Positions 8,908 to 17,530 of a stretch of 64,000 nucleotides of DNA are shown here, piece after piece. A program made the position numbers and the translations under genes. Below the pieces are notes generated by a model, which had not been told where the DNA came from, made no database searches, and saw only the letters and a list, made by a program, of their open reading frames with translations. Position 1 is the stretch's first letter. Each line of letters begins with the position of its first letter. The stretch is from Rhizobium sullae (GTDB lineage Bacteria > Pseudomonadota > Alphaproteobacteria > Rhizobiales > Rhizobiaceae), in the NCBI RefSeq assembly GCF_025200715.1, contig NZ_CP104144.1, forward strand, positions 2,356,001 through 2,420,000, written 5' to 3'.

Positions 8908-9674
8908 CCGAGAAACCGCGCTTCTGGATTGGCACCAGCTGGAAGATGAATAAGACGCTTGCGGAAGCCGAGCATTTCACGCGCGGCCTCGAAGTCGCCG
9001 ATGCCACGCGCGACCCGCGCATCCAGCGCTTCGTGATTCCGCCCTTCACGGCGGTACGCGAGGTCAAGGAGATGCTTGCCAAGACCTCCGTGAAGGTCGG
9101 CGCGCAGAACATGCATTGGAGCGACCAGGGTGCCTGGACGGGCGAAATCTCGCCGGTGATGCTGAAGGACTGCAATCTCGATCTCGTCGAGCTCGGCCAT
9201 TCCGAGCGGCGCGAACATTTTGGAGAGACCGACGAGACAGTTGGCCTGAAGACCGAAGCGGCCATTCGCCACGGTCTCATTCCGTTGATCTGCATTGGCG
9301 AGACGCTCTCCGGCCGTGAAAGCGGGAAGGCTGCCGAAATCCTGGCGGCCCAGGTGCGTGGCGCTTTTTCGAAGCTTTCGAGCGGGCAGAAGGGCGCCGA
9401 AATCCTGCTGGCCTACGAACCCGTCTGGGCGATCGGCGAAAAGGGCATTCCGGCGACTGCGGATTATGCGGATGCCCGCCAGTCTGAAATCATCGCCGTT
9501 GCCGAAGCTATTCTAGGCCGGAAGATCCCCTGCCTTTACGGCGGATCGGTCAACCCGCAGAACTGCGAAGAACTGATCGCGAGCCCGCATATCGACGGGC
9601 TTTTCATTGGCCGTTCGGCCTGGAATGTCGAAGGCTACCTCGACATCCTGGCAAAATGCGCCGCCAAACTCTGA
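8904..9674 (+). CDS. eryH: Tetrulose-4-phosphate isomerase EryH, triosephosphate-isomerase paralogue
   Basis: TIM-barrel isomerase of 256 residues. In Brucella EryH acts on D-3-tetrulose-4-phosphate to give erythrulose-4-phosphate. The family lysine (SWKMN, near residue 14), catalytic histidine (ELGHSERR) and glutamate (AYEPVWAIG) are all present. The classical GNWKMN motif reads GTSWKMN, so the active-site asparagine is replaced by serine, which fits a non-glycolytic substrate. It is coupled to the DeoR gene by a four-base overlap and is followed after 12 bases by eryI. A second, glycolytic tpiA is presumably elsewhere in the genome. Confidence 0.88.
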   Translation: MTEKPRFWIGTSWKMNKTLAEAEHFTRGLEVADATRDPRIQRFVIPPFTAVREVKEMLAKTSVKVGAQNMHWSDQGAWTGEISPVMLKDCNLDLVELGHSERREHFGETDETVGLKTEAAIRHGLIPLICIGETLSGRESGKAAEILAAQVRGAFSKLSSGQKGAEILLAYEPVWAIGEKGIPATADYADARQSEIIAVAEAILGRKIPCLYGGSVNPQNCEELIASPHIDGLFIGRSAWNVEGYLDILAKCAAKL

Positions 9675-9686
9675 GGAGAAAGAACA

Positions 9687-10142
9687 ATGAAGCTTGCCAT
9701 TGCAGGAGACAGCGCCGGCGAAGACCTCGCCAAAGTTCTGGCCGACCATCTAAAAGACCGCTTTGAAGTGCACGAAGTCTCGCGCACGAGCGCCGGTGCC
9801 GATCCTTTCTACGCCAACCTTTCGGACCGCGTCGCCTCGGGCGTCATCGACGGCACCTACCACAAAGCGATCCTCGTTTGCGGCACCGGCATCGGCGTCT
9901 GCATTTCGGCCAACAAGGTTCCGGGCATCCGCGCCGCCCTGACGCACGACACCTACTCTGCCGAGCGCGCCGCGCTTTCCAATAATGCGCAGATCATCAC
10001 GATGGGAGCCCGCGTCATCGGAACAGAGCTTGCAAAGTCGATCGCTGATGCGTTTCTCGCCCATACCTTCGATGACAACGGTCGTTCTGCCGGCAATGTC
10101 AAAGCCATGGATGATCTCGACGCGAAGTACAAGGCCCGTTAG
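9687..10142 (+). CDS. eryI: Erythrulose/erythrose-4-phosphate isomerase EryI, RpiB family
   Basis: RpiB/LacAB-type isomerase of 151 residues. In Brucella EryI converts D-erythrulose-4-phosphate to D-erythrose-4-phosphate, which enters the pentose phosphate pathway. The family catalytic cysteine lies in [11 protein letters not shown], followed by NKVPGIRAA and the HDTYSAERA segment. AGGAGAAAG precedes the start. It is the last gene of the rightward ery block; the dha genes converge on it, with about 170 bases between the stops and no clear terminator hairpin. Confidence 0.9.
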   Translation: MKLAIAGDSAGEDLAKVLADHLKDRFEVHEVSRTSAGADPFYANLSDRVASGVIDGTYHKAILVCGTGIGVCISANKVPGIRAALTHDTYSAERAALSNNAQIITMGARVIGTELAKSIADAFLAHTFDDNGRSAGNVKAMDDLDAKYKAR

Positions 10143-10313
10143 TCCATGCTGACTGCGGCGCCGGGGTCCGGACATTGGGGGTTGCCGGCACTTTGTCGAA
10201 ACCGCCCGCGACCGCCATGCGTGCCGATCATCATCGTCAGGATGTCATGCCCCATGCCGATCGTGCGATCGTCGAGCGGGCCGGCGACCGGCTCTCGCCA
10301 AAGCCCAAGATTT

Positions 10314-10964
10314 TCATGCGGATGGCTGCAGCCTGTCCTCGATGCCGAGCGCCAGCGATTTGAGGATCAGCGCGCAGGACGTCGCACCGGCATCAAGGAC
10401 ACCGAGCGAGCGCTCGCCAAGCCGGCTCGCGCGGCCGACCTTTGCCACCAGATCACGGGTGCTGTCGCGGCCCGCCTCGGCGGCGGCAACCAGGGCATTC
10501 AGCGATTCCGCAAACGACTTGCCGTCGCCGTTTGCCGTATCGAATGCCGTGATCGCAGGCACCAGCGTATCGAGAAGCGTCTTGTCGCCGACCTTCGCGG
10601 AACCGATGGCCTGTATGCCGTCAAGCCCGCTGTGCAGCATTTTGCTGAACATTGCCGCATCGATCATTGAGGCCTTTTCGATAATTTCGGCGAACTGGAT
10701 AAACATAACGCCGTAGAGCGGACCCATCGAGCCGCCGATCTCGGTCATGAGGACCGTGCCCAGCGTATCGAGGGCGCCGGCCAATGACATTCCGTTGCCC
10801 TTGATCCTCTCGGCCGCCATGCCGAAACCCTTGGCCATGTTGACGCCATGGTCGCCATCGCCGATCTTGCCATCGATCTCGCTGAGATAGGCGCGGTTCT
10901 CGATGATCCGGTCAGCTACGGAAAGGACGATGTCTCCGGATGTGGCGTTCTGGAATTGCTGCAT
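10314..10964 (-). CDS. dhaL: Dihydroxyacetone-kinase-type phosphotransfer subunit DhaL
   Basis: ADP/ATP-binding subunit of a two-component dihydroxyacetone kinase, 216 residues. The DhaL magnesium-nucleotide motif GDGDHG is present near residue 35, followed by GSMGPLYG and a C-terminal LDAGATSCALIL segment. The start at 10964 (MQQFQNA) is preferred over an upstream in-frame start because of the AAAGGCAG site. DhaK lies just upstream on the same strand. Facing the ery genes, the pair may phosphorylate a tetrulose such as erythrulose instead of dihydroxyacetone; that is an inference from context. Confidence 0.88.
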   Translation of the reverse strand: MQQFQNATSGDIVLSVADRIIENRAYLSEIDGKIGDGDHGVNMAKGFGMAAERIKGNGMSLAGALDTLGTVLMTEIGGSMGPLYGVMFIQFAEIIEKASMIDAAMFSKMLHSGLDGIQAIGSAKVGDKTLLDTLVPAITAFDTANGDGKSFAESLNALVAAAEAGRDSTRDLVAKVGRASRLGERSLGVLDAGATSCALILKSLALGIEDRLQPSA

Positions 10965-10981
10965 TTCGTCTGCCTTTCCGT

Positions 10982-11977
10982 TCAAAGCATGGCCGGGCAC
11001 TGAACGTCGACGTCCAGCAGCCGCTTCAATTCTTCATCCAGCGCCATGACGGTCAGCGTCGCGCCAACCATTTCCAGCGAGGTGAAATAGTTGCCGATAT
11101 AGGTCTTCTGGATCTTCAGTCCGCGTCCGGTGATTTCGGACTCGATCGTGTCATGGAGAATATAGAGTTCGTTGAGAGGCGTGGCTCCGAGACCTGAGAC
11201 AATCACCGCGACTTCGGTTCCGGCAGCGAGATTGTGGTCGTCGAGAACGGCATTCGCCATGTCGCGTGCAACTTCGCTTGCCTGTTTCAGAGGTTCGACC
11301 CGCACGCCCGGCTCACCGTGATGGCCGATGCCGACCTCCATAGTCCCGGGCTCGATCGAGAAATTGGGATGTCCGACAGCCGGCAGGGTGCAGGGACTGA
11401 GGCCGACGCCGATCGAGCGGCAGTTGTCGATCGCCCGTTGCGCGACTGCTTGAACCTCTTCGAGGCTTCCACCCTCTGCCGCCTTGGCGCTACCGCACTT
11501 CCACATGAAGATCTCCCCGGCGACGCCGCGGCGTTTCTCCCGCTCGTCTGGCCCGGCCGAACACACGTCATCATTGGCGACGACGGTCGTGATGGTGATG
11601 CCTTCCTTCGCCGCAAGCTTGATTGCCATTTTGACGTTCATGTTGTCGCCGGCATAGTTACCGTAGAGGCAGACGACGCCACTGCCGCCATTCACTTCCC
11701 GCGCCGCGTCAAGGAAACTCTTGGCGGTCGGCGACGAAAACAATTCACCCACCGCGACGGCATCCAGCATGTTGCGGCCGGCATAACCGATAAACGCTGG
11801 CTCGTGGCCCGATCCGCCGCCGGTGATGACGCCGACCTTGCCGCTGACCGGCGCATGGCGGGAGACGATAACGCGCGGATTGCTACTTGCGAGCCTGACG
11901 ATATCGGCATGCGCCTTGACGAAGCCCTTAACCGTATCCTCGACGACTTCGTCAGGATTATTGATGAACCGCTGCAT
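10982..11977 (-). CDS. dhaK: Dihydroxyacetone-kinase-type substrate subunit DhaK
   Basis: Substrate-binding subunit of a ketose kinase, 331 residues. GGGSGHEP (residues 53-60) and GHHGEPG with the histidine at 220 that covalently binds the ketose carbonyl are intact. The start at 11977 (MQRFINNPDEVV) is chosen because AGGAGTTAC lies just upstream; a longer frame from 12007 would run into the preceding SDR remnant. It forms an operon with dhaL, 17 bases apart. The gene upstream, a threitol-dehydrogenase-like SDR, is broken, so the original substrate of the kinase may have been D-erythrulose; dihydroxyacetone remains equally possible. Confidence 0.9.
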   Translation of the reverse strand: MQRFINNPDEVVEDTVKGFVKAHADIVRLASSNPRVIVSRHAPVSGKVGVITGGGSGHEPAFIGYAGRNMLDAVAVGELFSSPTAKSFLDAAREVNGGSGVVCLYGNYAGDNMNVKMAIKLAAKEGITITTVVANDDVCSAGPDEREKRRGVAGEIFMWKCGSAKAAEGGSLEEVQAVAQRAIDNCRSIGVGLSPCTLPAVGHPNFSIEPGTMEVGIGHHGEPGVRVEPLKQASEVARDMANAVLDDHNLAAGTEVAVIVSGLGATPLNELYILHDTIESEITGRGLKIQKTYIGNYFTSLEMVGATLTVMALDEELKRLLDVDVQCPAML

Positions 11978-11999
11978 TGTAACTCCTGTTCTCCGTTCG

Positions 12000-12340
12000 T
12001 CAGACAATCGTGTAGCCGTCGTCGATCAAAAGGTCCGCGCCGTTGATCATATCGGCCCCGTTCGAGGCCAGAAAGACCGCGGCTGCGGCTATTTCTTCCG
12101 GGAAGGCGAAACGGCCGGTTGGGATGCGCTGCTTCAGCGCCTCACCGCGCGGACCATCCCATGCCTTCCTGCCAAGATCTGTCAGGACGACAGTCGGAGA
12201 AATGGTGTTGACGGTAATGCCATGTTTGCCCCATTCGGCAGCAAGCGTCTTTGCTGCCGATGCCGGACGCGCCGCCGGTAACCAGGGGCGACCTTACCAC
12301 TCAGCGAAAAGTTCAGATCAACCTGTATTGGATCAGTCAT
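12000..12340 (-). pseudogene. Short-chain dehydrogenase remnant resembling D-threitol dehydrogenase
   Basis: The 5' end encodes MTDPIQVDLNFSLSGKVA. After GCC an extra C shifts the frame, and in the next frame the cofactor motif VTGGASGIG can be read. The sequence then jumps directly to a third frame encoding AKTLAAEWG, TVNTISPTVVLTD and the family C-terminus INGADLLIDDGYTIV. About 130 internal codons are therefore missing, including the catalytic Tyr-Lys region. The flanking sequence fits SDR enzymes of threitol oxidation, so the gene probably fed dhaKL. It is clearly non-functional; the substrate is inferred. Confidence 0.85.
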
Positions 12341-13397
12341 GGTTCTCTTCCCGACCTGTCGGAATGAGGGGTGGAAACCCACCCCTGGATGGAATTGCTT
12401 GCGCGTGGACAGAAGCGGGTCGACGTTCCCGGCCGTCACCAGCGTCCATGGTACATTGTAATTCTTGTCCTTGCCGTCGTTCCACCCTTATATTTTCGGG
12501 TGTCTCTCGGCCGCGTGCTGGAAAGATGGCAATCGCCGCGGACGGCATCTGTTTCACAATATCGAACAGCGCGGCTATTCAGGCAGCTTCTCAAATCTCG
12601 AACGACCTCTCAAAAGCTGGCGCCCCGCCACGGTCCTCTGCATGAAGCCACGAGGCCTCCTGAGATCAAACACGCGAGAAAGGTGGTGAGGCTGCTGCCA
12701 ATCATGAGGAAGTTGCACAGGCCACGTCGCGATGGTTCGGCAAAGCCAAAATGTAGGGAAGGCTCGGTTGCGCGGCATCGCGCGGTTTTCCTGCAGGTGA
12801 GCAGAGCAGTTTTCCGGTGGAAAAGAGAGGCTTCGAACGACAAAGCTTGGCCGTAGACGCAGCTTGAAGCCTTAGTTCGTGCATCTTGAAGATGCGACCT
12901 ATGAGGCGTAATTTCCGACGTCGCCCGCTCTAGGGCGCTGCTCATCATTTCTTGAGCCCCGTACCCTTGCGGGGCTTCTTTTCCCAGCGCGTCATCACCA
13001 GGCATCGTCCGGGAGAACACGCGAACTTGTTTCGCGCGCCACGAAAACGCGCTCGCTGTCGTTGCGACCGTGAAAAGCTCTAAAACTCTCACGGACATCA
13101 TAATGGTCGCTCAACCACTTGCTACTTAGGAGCATGGCCGGTGAGATCCTCGACTGTATCAGAGTGTCGATATCGTCCGTTGCCTTCGATTTCGACGTCC
13201 ATCGGGCTGATAAAATTGGGGACCTCACCGAGCCATGCGCCTAAACTCCATTGCGTTTATTAGAATTCAGTAAATGGCGCCTTGAAATAATTTTCTTCCT
13301 CGCCGGCATCGAAGCTTGCGGCTTGTATCACAACGTGCCCCAACACTGTCGACCGACGAGCCTCACTCTACCGTCACTGAAATGTCCTGCGGCGGCG
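12341..13397. other. Non-coding or eroded stretch
   Basis: More than one kilobase without a credible gene. Open frames on both strands are short and lack family resemblance. A minus-strand frame at about 13120-13230 reads like coding sequence (PNFISPMDVEIEGNGRYRH) but ends abruptly and I could not assign it. A hairpin terminator candidate lies at 12955-12982. The stretch looks like decayed accessory DNA. Confidence 0.5.
12955..12982 (+). terminator. Hairpin terminator candidate
   Basis: AGCCCCG and CGGGGCT form a seven-pair stem around an eight-base loop, followed by TCTTTT. No intact gene lies immediately upstream on the plus strand, so it may be a relic. Confidence 0.45.
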
Positions 13398-13507
13398 CCG
13401 TGCGATCTCCGAGCGCATATGGACGCGCAATTCAGTGTCGAGATTCGACAGCGGTTCGTCGAACAGGAAAACATCCGGATTACCTGCAGTGGCGCGGCCG
13501 ATAGTCT
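13398..13507 (-). pseudogene. Fragment of a sugar ABC transporter ATPase (MalK/UgpC type)
   Basis: About 35 codons on the minus strand read [20 protein letters not shown], then [15 protein letters not shown]. This is the Walker B and D-loop region of CUT1 sugar importer ATPases. Neither the upstream signature motif nor the downstream H-loop is present in any frame next to it. It is a small remnant, probably left by rearrangement. Confidence 0.75.
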
Positions 13508-13541
13508 CGGTGCAGTATTAGGACACAGACCGACGGCAGGG

Positions 13542-14890
13542 TTACTGGCGCAGATCGATGACGTCGAGTTCGTGCCACATCCACTCGAAACTGTATGTGG
13601 CCATGGGGTCTGCGGAGTTTGGCCGTTTTGCGGATTGATTTTCGAGATATTTCAGCCAATCGGCAACCTGCTGGCGACCGGATGCTGATTTTGCGGCCTG
13701 GCGCGGCGTCTTGTTGCCGAGCATGCCGACCGGCTGGTCGAGGGTTTCACGATACTGGCGGTCCATGAACTGATGGACGATCTGCTCTGCGATTTCGGGC
13801 GGAATGTCGGATCTCGCTTCTGTCTGATCGGGAGAAGAACGTTCGGCCATCATCTGCTCAGCGGTGCGGATTTCCGTGAGCGGAGTGAGCACGAGATCGC
13901 CGAGGATCTTCTGGATCAGGGCCGTTCCTTTTTCCGCACGCTCAGTTGAGTTGGTCGCCAGATGCGGAAGCGACTCTTGAGCTCAACATTTCCCAGCACG
14001 CGCAAGCCGCTGTCCATGGTGGTGTCGAGAGAAAGCCCGGCGTTCTTCTTGTTCTTGCTTTGCGGTGGGTCCTCTAACCAGTTCCAGAACTTTGCGCTCT
14101 CCTGCGACATGCCGGGAATGCTGTTCACGCGAGGAGCAATGTCCTTCTGGGTTGTGCCGGATGCTAGCGGAAATCTCACATCGTGGAAGACGAGATCGTC
14201 CCCGTCGGCATTCTGGAGCCGCGGCATGTCCATTGTCCGCTCAAGCGTGTCGATCAGCCATGAGTGGGTGAACATGGGGGCTGCGGCCAGCAGGTCTTCA
14301 TCCTTGATGGCCGGCAGTTTCTTTGCGTTTTTTTTGCCGAACACCTGCCGCAGGCCATCGAGCAGTGCGTCGGTAGCTTGCGGCGTGAACGGCAAAAGTC
14401 CGCCGGCAAAGACATCTTTTCCCATGACGGAGACAATGCGGGCAGCAATCCTGTCCCACTGCTTCGGCGTTTTCGTGGCCGTTCCCTCGCTGACGGCGAG
14501 CGGCTCGCCACCCCGAATGAGGTCACGCGCCATGAGAGACTTGCCCGGAACGACCTCACTGACCTCGTACAAGCTCATGACGGAGGTTCGCAGCGCCGTC
14601 ATATAGGCTTTTGCCTGGGCATTTTGCTTCCAGCCGCGGCGTTTGAGATATTCATCGACGATGTTACCGCCCTCGACTTCAAAATCCTGAGTGAGGAAAT
14701 CCTCGAAGGCGCAACCCCAGAGTGTCATGGACCAAACTTCACCGAGGATTTCGGCAATGTCCTCGAAGTCTATGCCGCTGGCATCGAGGACCGGCCTGAA
14801 ATGGTCGTAAAACACCTCGTCGAAGCATTCACTCCATTCGTCCCGGGCGAGGAATTTCATGAGCCCCTTGAGGTCAGGGCTGGTTGGCAT
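13542..14890 (-). pseudogene. Hypothetical protein gene with a single frameshift
   Basis: A gene of about 450 codons is split by a one-base deletion near 13955. The first part (start at 14890, MPTSPDLKGL, after a GGAG ribosome site) runs to about residue 310. The frame then shifts; the sequence continues in another frame as LATNSTERAEKGTALIQKIL and joins the 116-codon frame ending at 13542. The C-terminal part contains LDQPVGMLGNKTPRQAA, a motif common in uncharacterised proteins that often carry SEC-C zinc motifs, though no SEC-C cysteines are seen here. I do not recognise a function. The shift could also be a sequencing error. Confidence 0.6.
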
Positions 14891-15012
14891 AGAAAAATCT
14901 CCAGGTTCTGGCGATGCTCGGCCGCGATGCGTGAAACGGTCGGCACGCTGATATCGTAGAGTCTCGCCGTTTCGGTGCCGCTCTTTTGACCGATGCGAAC
15001 TTCGGCTTCCCC
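14857..15012 (-). pseudogene. C-terminal fragment of a resolvase/invertase-type recombinase
   Basis: The minus strand encodes EAEVRIGQKSGTETARLYDI followed by SVPTVSRIAAEHRQ, the C-terminal helix-turn-helix of serine resolvases. The catalytic domain is missing; upstream sequence belongs to a truncated LysR gene. The tail overlaps the start of the next hypothetical gene in a different frame. It marks an old mobile element junction. Confidence 0.65.
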
Positions 15013-15218
15013 TAGTTCGCCAAGAGTTCTTGCCCGGCGTTAGTAGGTGGCAGCCCGCGAGAGGTTCTGCTGAGAAATTGCGTCCCGACATGAGCCTCAA
15101 GCCCCGCGATTTGTTTGTTCGCGGCAGGCGGTCCGATACCAAGTTCACGACCGACATGGGTGAAGCTGCCATGATCTACGACCCGGACGAACAACTGCAG
15201 TGACGAAAATCGATCCAC
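15012..15218 (-). pseudogene. Truncated LysR-family regulator (DNA-binding domain only)
   Basis: A 68-codon frame encodes a complete LysR winged helix (MDRFSSLQLFVRVVDHGSF, then IGPPAANKQIAGLEAHVG) and stops after NAGQELLAN, where the effector domain should begin. The sequence switches there to the resolvase fragment. The effector domain is absent, so the gene is a 3'-truncated relic, although a short DNA-binding peptide could still be made. Confidence 0.75.
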
Positions 15219-15344
15219 GGAACCATCCCCTATTGGCGTATCGTTGGTACGACCTCTTCAGAACCTCAAGTGACTTTGACCGGCAGCCTTTGCCAGAAAA
15301 CGGCTGTACAGCCGCAGCACCATGTCCGCTCGGGCTCAAACCGG

Positions 15345-16805
15345 TCATGCCGACCATAACTTGGATCGGTAGACTCGTTCTAGGTTATCTATCCCCTTTG
15401 CAATCAGCGCAACAGCGATTGACGCGTATCCGAATATGAAGCCCGCGCGTTGATCAGTTGGAGCCTCGAACAAGCGCGAGATTGGATAGATGCCGACACC
15501 ATCCTTCCTGGCACGGGCGGCGAAACTCTCTTCATCGCTTGCCGCCATGCGGTTGAACCACACGACGACATGAAGACCCGCCGACGTTCCTACGATATCA
15601 ACCTCGCCGCCAAACGCGTCCGCCATTGCTTTTAAGAAAACGGCACGTCTTTCCGCGTTCAGTCGCCTCATCTTCCGAACATGGCTCTCATATGCTCCCG
15701 ATTCGATCATTGCGGCGAGCGCCTCTTGCTCGAAGCTCGAGCTGTGGCGATCCGTGATCTGCTTGCAACGTACGAAGGGGTCGACAAGCTTGCCAGGCAG
15801 CACCATGTAACCAAGTCGAAGTGTCGGCGACAGGGTCTTGGATACGGTGCCGACATAGATGACCCGACCCTGACCGGTAATCGACAGCGGGGGGATCGGA
15901 CGTACGTCATAGCGATACTCGCCGTCGTAATCGTCCTCGATGATGTAAGTGTTCCCGGCGTTCGCCCATTCAATAAGGGCCTGGCGACGATGAGAGGGTA
16001 GGACGCCACCCAACGGAAACTGATGACTGGGCGTCACAAATGCCAGGGCGACATCCTTCGGATCGGGAAGCTGAGTGGTATCCATTCCGTCCCTGTCGCA
16101 ATATACTGGAATGGACTTTGCCCCTGTAGCAAGCATCACGTTCCGGGCCATCGCGTAGCAAGGCTCCTCGAGGACAACTAAGCCTCCAGGATCGACAAGT
16201 ACCCGCGCACACAGGTCCAACGCCTGCTGGGAACCGCTGACGATGATCATCTGCGAGACATCGCATTCAATGCCACGGGCTCGCCAGAGATAACCTTGCA
16301 AGGCATGGCGAAGTGCCAGATTCCCGGCTGGGTGCTCATAGCCAAGCCGTTCTTTGTGAGCCAGAACGGCGGAGTTCAAGGCACGCCGCCAGGCAAGCTT
16401 GGGAAAGTCAGATGAAGCGATGTCTCCGTACCGAAAGTCGTATTGCAAGGCTTCCTGTTCGGCGCTGATGTTCTTCGGCAACGCCATTACGCGCGAGGCA
16501 TACTCAGACACCTGAGGCGCGGTTTCCCGCCCCTGCGGTGCTTCTCTAGTATCGGCAGGTCGCCCACTAGAGGTGACCGTCGGCCGCGTACCCTGCCGCA
16601 CCTGAATGTATCCCTCAGAGATCAACTGGTCGTAGGCAGCCGTTACGGTGGTCCTGGAGACACCGAGTTGGTCCGCAAGCGCGCGGCTCGAAGGCAATCT
16701 GTCGCCCGGCGCGTAAACGCCAGACATGACTTGGTCACGCAAGGAAAGGTAGATGCGGCGGGTCGCGCCGGTTTTTCTTGAGCCTTTTCGAGACTGGACC
16801 AACAA
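15345..16805 (-). CDS. MocR/PdxR-type GntR regulator with aminotransferase domain
   Basis: A 486-residue chimera of a GntR winged helix (residues about 15-80: IYLSLRDQVMSGVYAPGDRL, then SRTTVTAAYDQLISEGYI) and a fold-type I aminotransferase domain that binds pyridoxal phosphate. The lysine in GTVSKTLSPTLRLGYM is the probable Schiff-base residue. MocR proteins control vitamin B6, GABA, taurine or related amine metabolism. The gene is divergent from a PaiB-like gene about 70 bases away, the arrangement expected for a regulator of that neighbour. Which amine it senses cannot be told from sequence. Confidence 0.88.
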   Translation of the reverse strand: MLVQSRKGSRKTGATRRIYLSLRDQVMSGVYAPGDRLPSSRALADQLGVSRTTVTAAYDQLISEGYIQVRQGTRPTVTSSGRPADTREAPQGRETAPQVSEYASRVMALPKNISAEQEALQYDFRYGDIASSDFPKLAWRRALNSAVLAHKERLGYEHPAGNLALRHALQGYLWRARGIECDVSQMIIVSGSQQALDLCARVLVDPGGLVVLEEPCYAMARNVMLATGAKSIPVYCDRDGMDTTQLPDPKDVALAFVTPSHQFPLGGVLPSHRRQALIEWANAGNTYIIEDDYDGEYRYDVRPIPPLSITGQGRVIYVGTVSKTLSPTLRLGYMVLPGKLVDPFVRCKQITDRHSSSFEQEALAAMIESGAYESHVRKMRRLNAERRAVFLKAMADAFGGEVDIVGTSAGLHVVVWFNRMAASDEESFAARARKDGVGIYPISRLFEAPTDQRAGFIFGYASIAVALIAKGIDNLERVYRSKLWSA

Positions 16806-16876
16806 AACATTCCCTAACTGGCGGTGTATTTTGGGCCACCTGATGTGAATAATGCGCTCACGTCAAGGAGATGCTT

Positions 16877-17500
16877 ATGTACACCCCGCCAGCCTTTGCC
16901 GTGGAAGACGCGGCCGAACTCTATGCAATGATGCGGCAATGTCGCCTCGCCGATTTCGTAACGGCTACACCCGATGGCCCGATGGCCACACCCTTACCGA
17001 TGTTCCTCGATGAGACTGAGGCAGAAAAGGGCGTCCTCTATGCGCATCTCGCTCGACCGAACCCGCAGTGGCAGGCCAATGTCATTGGACATGGACTTGC
17101 AGTCTTCATGGGACCCGACGCCTATGTGACCCCCTCTTGGTATGCCTCAAAAGCCGAGCACGGGAAGGTCGTCCCGACGTGGAACTACACAGCAATCCAT
17201 GCGAGTGGGCCGGTGGAGTTCTTCACGGAGGCCGATCGACTGCTTGAGGTCGTGTCGCGCCTTACGGGCATTCACGAGGCGTCACGCCCGCTGCCGTGGG
17301 CCGTCACGGATGCCCCCGAAGCCTACATCAAGGCTCAGCTACGCGGCATTGTCGGCATTCGCATGCCGATCGTTTCGCTGCAGGGGAAGCGGAAGATGAG
17401 CCAAAATCGGCCTGAGGCTGATCGAAAAGGGGTAAAGCAAGGGCTCGGCGATAGCCCCAGCCATACCGCCCAGATCGTTTCGGACATGATCCCGGTCTAA
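16877..17500 (+). CDS. PaiB-family FMN-binding protein
   Basis: A 207-residue protein of the PaiB/FMN-binding split-barrel family, related to pyridoxamine phosphate oxidase. Members are annotated as negative regulators, but most are flavin-binding proteins of unknown activity. MYTPPAFAVED is the usual start, and SWYASKAEHGKVVPTWNYTA is the family core. The start at 16877 is chosen because AAGGAG ends six bases before it; the ATG at 16871 abuts that site. It is divergent from the MocR gene and 30 bases ahead of a B3/4-domain gene. Confidence 0.85.
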   Translation: MYTPPAFAVEDAAELYAMMRQCRLADFVTATPDGPMATPLPMFLDETEAEKGVLYAHLARPNPQWQANVIGHGLAVFMGPDAYVTPSWYASKAEHGKVVPTWNYTAIHASGPVEFFTEADRLLEVVSRLTGIHEASRPLPWAVTDAPEAYIKAQLRGIVGIRMPIVSLQGKRKMSQNRPEADRKGVKQGLGDSPSHTAQIVSDMIPV

Positions 17501-17530
17501 GGTGAGCAATTGGGTTTGAGTGGAAGTCTG

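Noticed and set aside
12610..13101. Minus-strand frame of 163 codons
   Set aside because: Composition is arginine- and serine-rich without domain features, in a decayed region.
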